From positions 1 through 15,030 of the forward strand of contig JAEWWW010000049.1 of the NCBI GenBank assembly GCA_023396215.1: a DNA stretch of 15,030 bases. Reading direction: 5' to 3'. Source of the DNA: Bacillota bacterium. Its GTDB lineage: Bacteria; Bacillota; Clostridia; Oscillospirales; Ruminococcaceae. This document shows positions 1 to 6,702 of this stretch, one piece after another. Within the stretch, counting starts at the first letter, position 1. Each line of letters opens with the position of its first letter. A program made the position numbers and the translations under genes. A model generated the notes under the pieces. It ran no database searches, was not told the origin of the DNA, and worked only from the letters and a program-made list of their open reading frames with translations.

Positions 1-33
1 GTATCGGGTTTGGCAGGGGAGGGCCGCAGCCGC

Positions 34-999
34 CTACACAATCTCTCCCGCTTTGAACCGGCGGGCAAACTCCACATCCTTTATCTCAAAGGCTCTGCCC
101 CGCAGATAATCCAGATGCTCGGCGGGGGTGGCAAAATCAAATTTCAGGCGGTAGGCGCAAAGGGCCTGATGCTTATACCCAAGGCCCTTGTTATCCCTGT
201 TGTGGCCATACTTGGTGTCCCCCAGCAGCGGGTGGCCCAGATGTGCCATATGGGCCCTGATTTGATGGGTGCGCCCGGTCAGCAGCTCAACCTCCAGCAG
301 CGAAAACCGCCCGCGGCTGCCCAGAACCCGGTACCGCGTGAGGATATTTTTCGCCCCGGGGCGGGGCCTATCCAGCACCTGCACCTGATTTTGGCTGCTA
401 TCCTTGATGAGCCAGCCCTTTAGCGTATCGCTGCTTTTGGCGGGGGTGCCAAACACCACGCAGAGGTAAAGCTTTTGCAGCTGGTGTTCCTTTATCTTCT
501 GGTTCATAATCCGCAGGGTGGGAGCATTTTTGGCGGCAATCACAATGCCCTGGGTGTTGCGGTCGATGCGGTTGCACAGGGCGGGCACAAAGGAGTTTTC
601 CGCCGCGGGGTCATACTCCTTTTTGTCATACAGATAGCGCAGCACCCGGTTGATGAGGGTATCGGTCTGCCCGCTGTCGTCCTCATGCACCAGCAGCCCC
701 ACCGGCTTGTTGAGCAGCAGCAGGTTTTCATCCTCATACAGGATATTCAAACTGCCCGAAACCTTCAGAAAGGCGGTTTCCGCACTGGGGCCCTCAAAGA
801 GGTCGTCGTTGAGGTAAAGCTCCAGCCGGTCGCCTTGGGCGAGGCGGGTGGAAATCTCGCACCGCTTGCCGTTGCACTTGATGCGCTTGAGCCGGATGCT
901 TTTGTAAAGAAGGGCAGGGGGGAGGCCGGGCACCGCCTTGGTCAGAAACTTATCCAGCCGCTGGCCTGCGTCGTTGCTGCCGATAATGAATGTTTTCAT
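34..999 (-). CDS. RluA-family RNA pseudouridine synthase
   Basis: A 321-residue protein expected to convert specific uridines of rRNA or tRNA to pseudouridine in the cytoplasm. Residues about 12-60 resemble an S4 RNA-binding domain (QRLDKFL start). The catalytic motif is NRIDRNTQG with the presumed nucleophile Asp146, where the family usually has HRLDxxTSG. The later block TGRTHQIRAHMAHLGHPLLGD is typical of RluC/RluD-type enzymes. I chose the ATG at 999 because GAGG lies about 9 nt upstream and the S4 domain begins directly after it. A longer frame to 1089 would add 30 residues read from an intergenic repeat. The target uridine cannot be assigned; RluC, RluD and the RluB/E/F group differ mainly in specificity. 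A TATAAT at 1061-1066 (minus strand) may be its -10 box, but I see no good -35. Confidence 0.9.
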   Translation of the reverse strand: MKTFIIGSNDAGQRLDKFLTKAVPGLPPALLYKSIRLKRIKCNGKRCEISTRLAQGDRLELYLNDDLFEGPSAETAFLKVSGSLNILYEDENLLLLNKPVGLLVHEDDSGQTDTLINRVLRYLYDKKEYDPAAENSFVPALCNRIDRNTQGIVIAAKNAPTLRIMNQKIKEHQLQKLYLCVVFGTPAKSSDTLKGWLIKDSSQNQVQVLDRPRPGAKNILTRYRVLGSRGRFSLLEVELLTGRTHQIRAHMAHLGHPLLGDTKYGHNRDNKGLGYKHQALCAYRLKFDFATPAEHLDYLRGRAFEIKDVEFARRFKAGEIV

Positions 1000-1083
1000 A
1001 TGGTAAACCTCAAAAGAAGATTTGACGTCGGTATGGGGGAGGGTAACAGGCTGTGAAGCTATTATAGCTGTAAAGCGGCATGA

Positions 1084-1220
1084 TATCATTCGCCATCGCT
1101 ACAGCAGCCGGTATAGGGGATGATACCCACATCGTCCTACCGTCAAACACCTCACCGTAGGCATTCCCCTCCATGGAGGGGATTGCCCTATAGGGGCGAC
1201 CTGTGGTCGCCCGCCGTGAG
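1084..1220. repeat. Composite intergenic palindromic repeat
   Basis: This gene-free stretch contains three inverted repeats in a row. TCCCCTCCATGGAGGGGA (1165-1182) is a perfect 18-bp palindrome, extendable to 26 bp (1161-1186) with one mismatched pair. It is followed by the short palindrome GCCCTATAGGG, then a hairpin with 8-bp arms GGGCGACC and GGTCGCCC and loop TGT (within 1193-1214). The 22 bases 1193-1214 recur exactly at 2993-3014. The 16 bases 1084-1099 recur exactly at 6429-6444. A minus-strand frame of 103 codons crosses it, but it follows the repeat and shows no domain, so I do not call it a gene. Confidence 0.7.
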
Positions 1221-1305
1221 CCAACTAGCCCCGCAAAGCTGTGTGGCAACATTGCCCATCGTTTGAGGTTATTATAGCATACCCCGCAGAAAATAGCAGT
1301 CGCTC

Positions 1306-1334
1306 TTTGCAAATAAGGCAAGATGTTGTATACT
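1306..1334 (+). promoter_or_regulatory. Probable pyrE promoter
   Basis: TTTGCA (1306-1311) and TATACT (1329-1334) are separated by 17 nt, matching the sigma-A pattern at 4 of 6 and 5 of 6 positions. Transcription would start near 1341 and give a leader of about 77 nt before pyrE. The position fits because it lies just beyond the repeat-rich gap. Confidence 0.6.
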
Positions 1335-1384
1335 AATTAGAAGAAAAATCCGCCTCTCTGTCGAAAGAGGTCTACTACAAAGCG

Positions 1385-1403
1385 GCGGCCAGACAGTGGC
1401 CGC
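1385..1403 (+). promoter_or_regulatory. Leader hairpin just before the pyrE ribosome site
   Basis: Perfect 7-bp arms GCGGCCA and TGGCCGC enclose GACAG, ending 2 nt before the AGGGGG ribosome site. A smaller hairpin (CCTCT/AGAGG) lies upstream around 1352-1369. There is no T-tract, so it is not an intrinsic terminator. It could modulate translation of pyrE, but I cannot match it to a known pyrimidine regulatory element such as a PyrR-binding loop. Confidence 0.35.
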
Positions 1404-1417
1404 AAGGGGGAAAACAT

Positions 1418-2002
1418 ATGCTGACCAAAGAACGCATTCTCGAGATTTTCAAAGAGGCCGGCGTGCTGCTGGAGGGGCATTTTCTGCTGACCTCGGGCAA
1501 GCATTCCAACCGGTATCTGCAGTGCGCCCGGCTGTTTCGCAACACCCGGTACAGCGAGGAGCTTTGCGCCGCCCTTGCCGCCAAGTTCGCAGGCCAGCAG
1601 ATAGACGTGGTCATCGGGCCCGCCATGGGCGCGGTGCAGATGGCCTATGAGGTCAGCCGCCATATTGGCTGTGAAAACTTTTTTGCCGAGCGCGAGGATG
1701 GCAAAATGACCCTGCGCCGCGGCTTCGAGGTGCGTCCCGGTATGCGCTGCCTGCTGGTGGAGGACGTGGTTACCACCGGCGGCTCGGTGAAGGAGGTCGC
1801 CCAGCTGGTGCGGGATGCGGGTGGCATCGGCGTCGGAGTTGGCTCGATTGTGGACAGAGCCGGCGGCACGGTGGATTTTGGCGCACCCTTTGAGTCGGTG
1901 ATACAGGTGGAGGTACAGGCATGGGAGCCTGACCAGTGCCCCCTTTGCAAAGAAGGCGCACCGGCCCCCATCAAACCCGGCAGCCGCAAGGTAACCCAAT
2001 AA
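1418..2002 (+). CDS. pyrE: Orotate phosphoribosyltransferase
   Basis: A 194-residue cytoplasmic enzyme that joins orotate to PRPP to make orotidine 5'-monophosphate, the fifth step of de novo pyrimidine synthesis. The PRPP-binding loop is LVEDVVTTGGS at residues 113-123, with the paired acidic residues Glu115-Asp116. The C-terminal CPLCKEGAPAPIKPGSRK segment, with two cysteines, is typical of the Clostridia-type enzyme. AGGGGG lies 7 nt before the ATG. Usual pyrimidine neighbours such as pyrF, pyrD or carAB are absent from this window. It is followed after 25 nt by the radC-type gene on the same strand, so the two may share a transcript from the promoter at 1306-1334. Confidence 0.95.
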   Translation: MLTKERILEIFKEAGVLLEGHFLLTSGKHSNRYLQCARLFRNTRYSEELCAALAAKFAGQQIDVVIGPAMGAVQMAYEVSRHIGCENFFAEREDGKMTLRRGFEVRPGMRCLLVEDVVTTGGSVKEVAQLVRDAGGIGVGVGSIVDRAGGTVDFGAPFESVIQVEVQAWEPDQCPLCKEGAPAPIKPGSRKVTQ

Positions 2003-2027
2003 GAAAAGCACAGGGTGTGAAAATGGC

Positions 2028-2741
2028 ATGCAGGATGTCCACTCGGGGCACAGAAACAGGCTGAAAGAGCGTTTTCTAAAAAATGGGCTGGATACCTTTG
2101 AAGAGCACAGCTTGTTTGAGCTGCTGCTGTTTTTTGCCATCCCCCGGCGCGACACCAACGAGCTGGGCCACCGCCTTATCAGCCGTTTCGGCTCGGTTTC
2201 CGGGGTGTTTGACGCCCCCTACCATGAGCTGATAAAGGTGGAGGGCGTCGGCCACAACGCGGCGGTGCTCATCAAGCTGATACCCGACTTGGCCCGGGCC
2301 TATCTGGACGATAAATATGCCGACCGGGGGCTGTTGGACAGCACAGCAAAGCTGGGGGAGTACCTCAAGCACAAGTTTGTGGGGCGCACCAACGAGGTGG
2401 TATATCTGCTCTGCCTTGACCACAAGTGCAAGCTGCTGCATCAGGAAATTGTGGCCGAGGGCAGCCTGGACACGGTGCCTATCCTGCCACGACGGCTGAT
2501 AGAACCTGCCGTACGGGTGGGGGCGGCCTCAGTGGTGCTGGCCCATAACCACCCGCAGGGCTTTGCCATCCCCTCAAAAAAGGATGTGGAAACCACCCGG
2601 CGGCTGTCGCAGGGGATGGAGAGCATCGGCATCTGCCTGCTGGACCATTTCATCATAGCGCGCGACGAATATGTATCGATGGCCGATTTGGGAGTGCTCA
2701 CCATGCGCCGCGAGGGTACGACCTCGCTGCTTTCGGAATAG
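2028..2741 (+). CDS. radC: RadC-family JAMM/MPN domain protein
   Basis: A 237-residue protein of the RadC family, historically named a DNA repair protein; its biochemical role remains unsettled. The N-terminal half contains a helix-hairpin-helix-like segment (KVEGVGHNAAVLIKL). The C-terminal half is the JAB/JAMM metalloprotease-like domain with all metal-site residues: Glu140, then His173-x-His175, Ser183 and Asp186, the exact HxHx7Sx2D spacing. The start at 2028 gives MQDVHSGHRNRLKERF, a typical family N-terminus. AGGGTG about 10 nt upstream is a weak ribosome site. An ATG 5 nt earlier is in another frame. It lies 25 nt behind pyrE and probably shares its transcript. Confidence 0.88.
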   Translation: MQDVHSGHRNRLKERFLKNGLDTFEEHSLFELLLFFAIPRRDTNELGHRLISRFGSVSGVFDAPYHELIKVEGVGHNAAVLIKLIPDLARAYLDDKYADRGLLDSTAKLGEYLKHKFVGRTNEVVYLLCLDHKCKLLHQEIVAEGSLDTVPILPRRLIEPAVRVGAASVVLAHNHPQGFAIPSKKDVETTRRLSQGMESIGICLLDHFIIARDEYVSMADLGVLTMRREGTTSLLSE

Positions 2742-3198
2742 CCCAGGGCGCTTGCATATTCTGCGGAACATGCGGGCGTCTTTTTCTGCGAAAAAGGACG
2801 CGAAGCGCCTCACGGGCGGGACTAAGTCCCCCCGTGTGCCCCCAAGCCTCCGGCGGGGTTGGAACGGATTACCCGTACAGCCATAGCTGCAAAGGAAATC
2901 ATGTAGGGGCGCTGCCCCCTGTCGCAGGTTTGCTATCTCCGTCGGCTACGCCGACAACTTTGGCCCGAGCGGCCCATCCCGCAGCCCCAGTTGGGGCGAC
3001 CTGTGGTCGCCCGCTGCCAGGTTGCCAAGTAAACTGCCGCCTGTGTAAAGCAGCGCGGGGGTGCGAGGGGCGTAGCCCCCCGTAATATTTTCCCCCTTTC
3101 GCGCTCGGTGAGCTATTTGTTCTATCAATCTTTAAGCGCGAGAGGGGGGGAGCAGCAGGCCTTGAGTTTATGCCCATATCTGCAAAACAACATCAAAG
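2742..3198. repeat. Gene-free cluster of short palindromic repeats
   Basis: About 457 bases without a credible gene, unusually rich in short perfect hairpins. At 2811-2836 arms CACGGG(c)GGGACT and AGTCCCCCCGTG form a near-perfect palindrome with one unpaired base. At 2906-2918 GGGGC/GCCCC encloses GCT. At 2941-2955 GTCGGC/GCCGAC encloses TAC. At 2993-3014 is the copy of the 22-base hairpin repeat also at 1193-1214. At 3067-3079 GGGGC/GCCCC encloses GTA. A bulged hairpin at 2778-2799 after radC has no T-tract, so I do not call it a terminator. Frames of 60-92 codons crossing this stretch follow the repeats and are not called. Confidence 0.7.
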
Positions 3199-3224
3199 AA
3201 GGCCGCCCCAAACAGGGCGGCCTT
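3199..3224 (-). terminator. Terminator of the rpsF-ssb-rpsR operon
   Basis: Perfect 10-bp arms AAGGCCGCCC (3199-3208) and GGGCGGCCTT (3215-3224) enclose six bases. It begins about 20 nt after the rpsR stop on the minus strand. The following minus-strand sequence is moderately T-rich (CTTTGATGTTGTTTT), so it fits an intrinsic terminator. Confidence 0.8.
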
Positions 3225-3244
3225 GCTCATTTGCTTAATTGACC

Positions 3245-3505
3245 TTATTCGCTGACATAGGGCAGCAGGGCAACGTGTCTGGCTCTCTTGATAGCAAGAG
3301 TCAGCTGGCGCTGATGACGGGCACAGGTGCCGGTCACTCTGCGGGGGACAATCTTCGCACGCTCAGAGAGCATTCTGCGCAGGCGGGGGATGTCCTTATA
3401 GTCAATGTCATAAATCTTGTCAACACAGAAAGCACAAACCTTTCTGCGGCCTCTGCGTCCGCCGCGGGGGCGTTCGCTTCTCTCGTTTCTTTCGCTTCTT
3501 TCCAA
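3245..3505 (-). CDS. rpsR: 30S ribosomal protein S18
   Basis: An 86-residue small-subunit protein that pairs with S6 on the 30S platform. The charged N-terminus is followed by KVCAFCVDK and later GTCARHQRQL. The CxxC plus CxxH arrangement marks the zinc-binding (C+) form of S18. The start is a TTG at 3505, since AGGAGG at 3514-3519 lies 8 nt upstream. An in-frame TTG two codons earlier (3511) would be only 2 nt from the ribosome site. No ATG or GTG is available in a suitable place. It is the last gene of the rpsF-ssb-rpsR operon. Confidence 0.93.
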   Translation of the reverse strand: MERSERNERSERPRGGRRGRRKVCAFCVDKIYDIDYKDIPRLRRMLSERAKIVPRRVTGTCARHQRQLTLAIKRARHVALLPYVSE

Positions 3506-3513
3506 GTTCAAAA

Positions 3514-3519
3514 CCTCCT
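3514..3519 (-). promoter_or_regulatory. Ribosome binding site deciding the rpsR TTG start
   Basis: AGGAGG on the minus strand, 8 nt before the TTG at 3505 and only 2 nt before the TTG at 3511. The spacing favours 3505. Confidence 0.7.
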
Positions 3520-3541
3520 TTTTCGTATCGGTTGGTTGCCG

Positions 3542-3994
3542 TTAAAATGGAAGGTCACTGTCGGTTTCAATCTCTTCAAAATCACCGGGATCGCCGTTGG
3601 AATAAGCAACAGGCGCCTGCGTTGCCGCACCAGGTGCGCCAAAGGCGGGTGCACCGGAGCCACCGGAGGAGCCGCCGCCCTTGCTTTCCACAAAGAAAAC
3701 ATTATCGGCCACAACCTCAACCACATAGCGTTTGTTGTTGTTCTTATCCATAAAATCCCGGGTTTGAATGCTGCCCTCGACCCCAATGGCCTTGCCCTTG
3801 GAAAAGTACTTGGCAACAAACTCTGCCGACTGCCGCCAGGCAACAATGCTGATAAAATCGGCCTTGCGCTCGGCGTCCCTCGAAAACCTTCTGTCGCAGG
3901 CCACTGTGAACGAAACCACAGGAATACCGCTCTGGGTTGTTTTCAGTTCGGGGTCGGCAGTCAGCCTGCCGATTAAAATCGCCTTGTTAAACAT
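3542..3994 (-). CDS. ssb: Single-stranded DNA-binding protein
   Basis: A 150-residue SSB that coats single-stranded DNA in replication, recombination and repair. Residues 1 to about 105 form the OB fold (MFNKAILIGRLTADPELK, then FISIVAWRQSAEFVAKYF and GSIQTRDF). This is followed by a flexible Gly/Ser/Ala/Pro-rich linker and the acidic C-terminal tip DSDLPF, which in this family recruits partner proteins. GGGAGG lies 5 nt before the ATG. It sits between rpsF (22 nt upstream) and rpsR (36 nt downstream), the standard operon order in Bacillota. Confidence 0.96.
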   Translation of the reverse strand: MFNKAILIGRLTADPELKTTQSGIPVVSFTVACDRRFSRDAERKADFISIVAWRQSAEFVAKYFSKGKAIGVEGSIQTRDFMDKNNNKRYVVEVVADNVFFVESKGGGSSGGSGAPAFGAPGAATQAPVAYSNGDPGDFEEIETDSDLPF

Positions 3995-4016
3995 AGCTAC
4001 CTCCCATTCTGTCCCA

Positions 4017-4307
4017 TCAAGCCTGCTCTTTTTTAATGATGAGCGAGCGCAGCACGCCGTCGGTAATCTTCAGGACGCGGTCCAGCTCAGCAGGGAAATC
4101 GGGTCCGCTTGTAAAGTGAACAAGCAGATAATAACCCTCGGTCTCGTAGTTGATGGAGTATGCCAGACGGCGGTTGCCCCATTCTTCGACCTTCTCGATG
4201 GTACCGTGGGCAGCGATGAGGTCCTTGAACTTGGTCGAAAGGGCTTCCACCCCTTCAGCGCCGTTCTTGGTGCTGAAAATCAGCATTGCTTCGTAATTCA
4301 CGGTCAT
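4017..4307 (-). CDS. rpsF: 30S ribosomal protein S6
   Basis: A 96-residue small-subunit protein that binds the 16S rRNA platform together with S18. It begins MTVNYEAMLIFSTK and carries the family's RRLAYSINYETEGYYLLVHF core. The ATG at 4307 is preceded by AGGAGGTG, 7 nt away. A longer frame to 4379 would run through the leader hairpins and is rejected. It is the first gene of rpsF-ssb-rpsR, with a strong promoter at 4390-4418. Confidence 0.95.
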   Translation of the reverse strand: MTVNYEAMLIFSTKNGAEGVEALSTKFKDLIAAHGTIEKVEEWGNRRLAYSINYETEGYYLLVHFTSGPDFPAELDRVLKITDGVLRSLIIKKEQA

Positions 4308-4334
4308 TTTTATACACCTCCTTATGGACATTAG

Positions 4335-4377
4335 GCCCTGACAGGCAGGGCAAGGATGTTTAAGCCAATATTTTGGC
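4335..4377 (-). promoter_or_regulatory. Two hairpins in the rpsF leader
   Basis: GCCCTG/CAGGGC enclosing five bases (4335-4351) and GCCAA/TTGGC enclosing four (4364-4377) lie between the promoter and the rpsF ribosome site. The S6-S18 complex is known to autoregulate this operon through leader RNA in several bacteria. I do not see a clear match to that published motif, so the role is only an inference from position. Confidence 0.3.
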
Positions 4378-4389
4378 ATTAACAGAGAA

Positions 4390-4418
4390 ATTATATCAGC
4401 TTACGACAGGGTAGTCAA
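4390..4418 (-). promoter_or_regulatory. Promoter of the rpsF-ssb-rpsR operon
   Basis: On the minus strand TTGACT (4413-4418) and a perfect TATAAT (4390-4395) are 17 nt apart. This is the best sigma-A match in the window. It predicts a leader of about 75 nt before rpsF. Confidence 0.8.
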
Positions 4419-4465
4419 GCCTTATTATCCGCCTGACGGGCACTAACGCAAAATATAAGGCCGCC

Positions 4466-5338
4466 TTACAGCTTGCCGGCAATCCCCCTGAGGTAATCGC
4501 GGAACTGTTCGCCTATCTCGTTGTGGGCAAGTCCCACCTCGACAATGGCCTCCAGAATGCCAATTTTGCTGCCCATGTCATACCGTTTGCCGTCATACTC
4601 CACCCCAATCATGCCCTCGCTGCGGGCCAGGGTGCGCATGGCGTCGGTCAGTTGCAATTCGCCGCCCGCGCCGACGGGCAGGTTTTCGAGGATATCAAAG
4701 ATGCTGGGCGGCAGTACGCAGCGCCCCAAAATGGCATGGTTGGAAAGAATCTCGTGGGGGGCGGGCTTTTCCACCATATCGTTGACGGCAAAAATCTTAT
4801 CCTGCAGCGGGGTGGCGCTCACCGACGAGTATTTGCCAATCAGCTCGGAAGGCACATACTTGGTGCCAACCACCCCCCGGCCGTACTGCTCATAAGCGTC
4901 GCAAAGCTGGCGTGTGGCAGGCACGGTGGAGGATATAATCACATCGTCGCCGTAAAGCACGGCAAAGGGGTCGTTGCCCACAAAGGAACGGGCGCAGTAA
5001 ACGGCGTGGCCCAGCCCCTTGGTTTCCTTTTGCCGCACATACTGGATGTTGGCCATGTTGGCGATGGCGCACATCTCCTCATAGGCCTGCTGTCTGCCAC
5101 CGGCAAGCAGCTTCTCCTCCAGCTCGGGTGAACGGTCAAAGTGGTCCTCGAGGACGGTTTTGCCCCGGTTGGTGATAATCAGAATATCGGTGATGCCGGA
5201 CTGCACCGCTTCCTCTATGATATATTGGATAGCGGGCTTGTCCACGATGGGGAACATCTCTTTGGGCATGGCCTTAGAGGCGGGCAGCACCCTTGTGCCC
5301 AGACCGGCGGCGGGAATAACAGCCTTGGTAACCTTCAT
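4466..5338 (-). CDS. galU: UTP--glucose-1-phosphate uridylyltransferase
   Basis: A 290-residue cytoplasmic enzyme making UDP-glucose from UTP and glucose 1-phosphate for cell-envelope glycans and galactose metabolism. The N-terminal nucleotide-binding signature AAGLGTRVLPASKAMPKEM is intact, followed by the family blocks VDKPAIQYIIEEA, RQKETKGLGHAV and YGDDV. The length is normal. GGAGG lies 5 nt before the ATG. It follows the RING/DUF2628 gene by 38 nt on the same strand and may be transcribed from that gene's promoter. I see no convincing terminator between galU and the rpsF promoter. Confidence 0.94.
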   Translation of the reverse strand: MKVTKAVIPAAGLGTRVLPASKAMPKEMFPIVDKPAIQYIIEEAVQSGITDILIITNRGKTVLEDHFDRSPELEEKLLAGGRQQAYEEMCAIANMANIQYVRQKETKGLGHAVYCARSFVGNDPFAVLYGDDVIISSTVPATRQLCDAYEQYGRGVVGTKYVPSELIGKYSSVSATPLQDKIFAVNDMVEKPAPHEILSNHAILGRCVLPPSIFDILENLPVGAGGELQLTDAMRTLARSEGMIGVEYDGKRYDMGSKIGILEAIVEVGLAHNEIGEQFRDYLRGIAGKL

Positions 5339-5376
5339 GTTGACCTCCAGTGAAGTTGTAATGTGATAAGAACAGC

Positions 5377-6366
5377 TTAAGAGAGAAGCATGAACCCAAG
5401 AAGATAACTGACCGCTATATAGCAGGCGATTACGCCAAAAGCAGCAACAATGGTCGCCGGAACCGAAACGCCGCCCGAATGGGCCAGCTGCTCGATGTAG
5501 CTGGAGGTGTCAACCTCGCCCAGAGTGACGCGTATCTTTTTTATCTTGCGGACAACGGATTTTAAGTAAATACGGTTGGCCCAAAAGCCCGAGGCAAAGG
5601 CAAACCCGAACTGCACTGCCTGCATGGCCTTGACCACCGCAAAAATCCGGTCGAGGGCGGGGGTGCTGATGGGCGGCAGCGGCAGGCCCAGGGTGCCATA
5701 CTGCATGATGGCCTCCTTTGCATATTCATATGCATAGTAAAAGGAGGGGGCCAGCGTCAACAGAAAGACAATACCGGCTATCAGGGCCGCCTTGCCTATC
5801 TTGCGGTATAAGAAGTAAAAGAAGGTGAAGAAAAAGGCCGACCAGTTAAAGGAAACAAGACCGCGGTTTTGCGCCAGCAGCTTAAACCGGGGCAGGTAGT
5901 GGTAGCTTGCCGGGCCCACATAGGTGGCATACTCCTTTACAGAGATGCCGTCAATCTCATCCTCCGGGTTCAGCCCGCCGTAGGGCGAGGCAAAAACCGC
6001 GAACTGTGTGGCAAAGGAGGGGCCTTCCTTCTGGGCGTGGGCGTCGGGGCGGCGCGGCGCTGCAAGGCGGCTGCCGCAAAGCTGGCAGAAGATGCCGCCG
6101 GGAGGGTTCGCCCCGCCACAGCTTGGGCAGTGCACCGGCCCGTCGCCCGCAAAGCCTTCCTGACCGCCGGTGGTGCCGGCGCTGCCGGGGCGGGGGCGCT
6201 GCCACTCTTTGCCCAGCGTGTGCTGGCTTTCCAGCGCGCAGCCGGCGTTTTCGGCATAGCAATGTCGGTGATGGGGCGCACCGCACACAGGACAGACAAC
6301 GATGTCGTCATCCTTTTCAAACACTTTATTGCAGGCGGGGCATTCCGCACCTTGATATCTCAGCAA
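5377..6366 (-). CDS. RING-finger / zinc-ribbon / DUF2628 membrane protein
   Basis: A 329-residue predicted membrane protein of unknown function. Residues 9-43 hold a prokaryotic RING-type finger (Cys9, Cys12, Cys25, Cys28, then HHRHC and Cys43). Residues 80-97 form a zinc ribbon (C80xxC83, C94xxC97). The C-terminal half has FNWSAFFFTFFYFLYRK and FWANRIYLK, typical of DUF2628, with hydrophobic segments at roughly 170-215, 260-280 and 300-327. I place the start at the TTG at 6366: GGGAG lies 8 nt upstream and the family usually begins just before the finger. The frame stays open to an ATG at 6447, but that extension has no ribosome site and overlaps a 16-base intergenic repeat. The fingers probably face the cytoplasm; the partner is unknown. 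Confidence 0.8.
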   Translation of the reverse strand: MLRYQGAECPACNKVFEKDDDIVVCPVCGAPHHRHCYAENAGCALESQHTLGKEWQRPRPGSAGTTGGQEGFAGDGPVHCPSCGGANPPGGIFCQLCGSRLAAPRRPDAHAQKEGPSFATQFAVFASPYGGLNPEDEIDGISVKEYATYVGPASYHYLPRFKLLAQNRGLVSFNWSAFFFTFFYFLYRKIGKAALIAGIVFLLTLAPSFYYAYEYAKEAIMQYGTLGLPLPPISTPALDRIFAVVKAMQAVQFGFAFASGFWANRIYLKSVVRKIKKIRVTLGEVDTSSYIEQLAHSGGVSVPATIVAAFGVIACYIAVSYLLGFMLLS

Positions 6367-6374
6367 ACAATCAG

Positions 6375-6379
6375 CTCCC
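6375..6379 (-). promoter_or_regulatory. Ribosome site supporting the TTG start of the RING protein
   Basis: GGGAG on the minus strand, 8 nt before the TTG at 6366. The in-frame ATGs at 6381, 6441 and 6447 have no purine-rich site at a usable distance. Confidence 0.5.
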
Positions 6380-6428
6380 ATATCCGGTAAAGTTTTTGCA
6401 AGCCCCTGAGGGCTGGTTCTTATAACGG

Positions 6429-6444
6429 TATCATTCGCCATCGC
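6429..6444. repeat. Second copy of a 16-base intergenic repeat
   Basis: TATCATTCGCCATCGC, identical to 1084-1099. Read on the minus strand it codes MAMANDT, the beginning of the long form of the RING protein. This argues that the long N-terminus is repeat sequence rather than protein. Confidence 0.6.
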
Positions 6445-6464
6445 CATAGGCGGGCATTCAAATA

Positions 6465-6497
6465 ATGTATGATAACCGTTCTGCGGTTATTATACAT
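6465..6497. promoter_or_regulatory. Inverted repeat over the RING-gene promoter
   Basis: Arms of 14 bases (6465-6478 and 6484-6497) with one mismatched pair surround five bases (TTCTG). One arm contains the -10 box of the minus-strand promoter and the centre falls near the expected transcription start, as an operator would. It lacks a T-tract, so a terminator is less likely. Confidence 0.45.
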
Positions 6498-6517
6498 GAA
6501 AGGAATGGCAAATTCAA
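6489..6517 (-). promoter_or_regulatory. Promoter of the RING/DUF2628 gene and perhaps galU
   Basis: On the minus strand TTGAAT (6512-6517) and TATAAT (6489-6494) are 17 nt apart. Transcription would start near 6482, giving a leader of about 115 nt to the TTG at 6366. Confidence 0.6.
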
Positions 6518-6577
6518 ACACTATTGAGTAACCAAAGCATGAATAGCGTTTGAACAGCCGTTTTCTGAAAAGTTGGC

Positions 6578-6606
6578 TTTACAAGCGCTTCAAACTCCTT
6601 TATAAT
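6578..6606 (+). promoter_or_regulatory. prfB promoter
   Basis: TTTACA (6578-6583) and a perfect TATAAT (6601-6606) are separated by 17 nt. The predicted leader to prfB is about 90 nt and contains the competing hairpins at 6643-6672. Confidence 0.75.
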
Positions 6607-6642
6607 TCATAGAGTATCACAAAAACGGGCTCGGCAGCGCCT

Positions 6643-6682
6643 CCGCCCAAGGCGGCGGATGCTCTACCGCCGGTTTATTTTA
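6643..6682 (+). promoter_or_regulatory. Possible attenuator in the prfB leader
   Basis: CGGCGG (6653-6658) and CCGCCG (6667-6672) form a 6-bp GC stem with an 8-base loop, followed by GTTTATTTTAT, the form of a weak intrinsic terminator. CCGCC (6643-6647) can instead pair with GGCGG (6651-6655), which would break that stem. The two structures exclude each other, as in an attenuator. This is inferred from base pairing only. Confidence 0.35.
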
Positions 6683-6702
6683 TATCGTAGGAGAAATGAC
6701 CC

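Noticed and set aside
1165..1214. CRISPR-like repeats
   Set aside because: The palindromes are few, unevenly spaced and without regular spacers; no cas gene is present.
1010..1321. Minus-strand frame of 103 codons between the pseudouridine synthase and pyrE
   Set aside because: It runs through palindromic repeats, has no ribosome site or domain, and overlaps the probable pyrE promoter.
1337..2158. Minus-strand frame of 273 codons opposite pyrE
   Set aside because: It is antisense to a certain gene; the long frame comes from GC-rich third positions and shows no family resemblance.
2778..2799. Terminator directly after radC
   Set aside because: The stem has a bulge and is followed by GC-rich sequence without a T-tract.
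2834..3177. Short frames of 60-92 codons in both directions after radC
   Set aside because: They follow the hairpin repeats and have no ribosome sites or conserved features.
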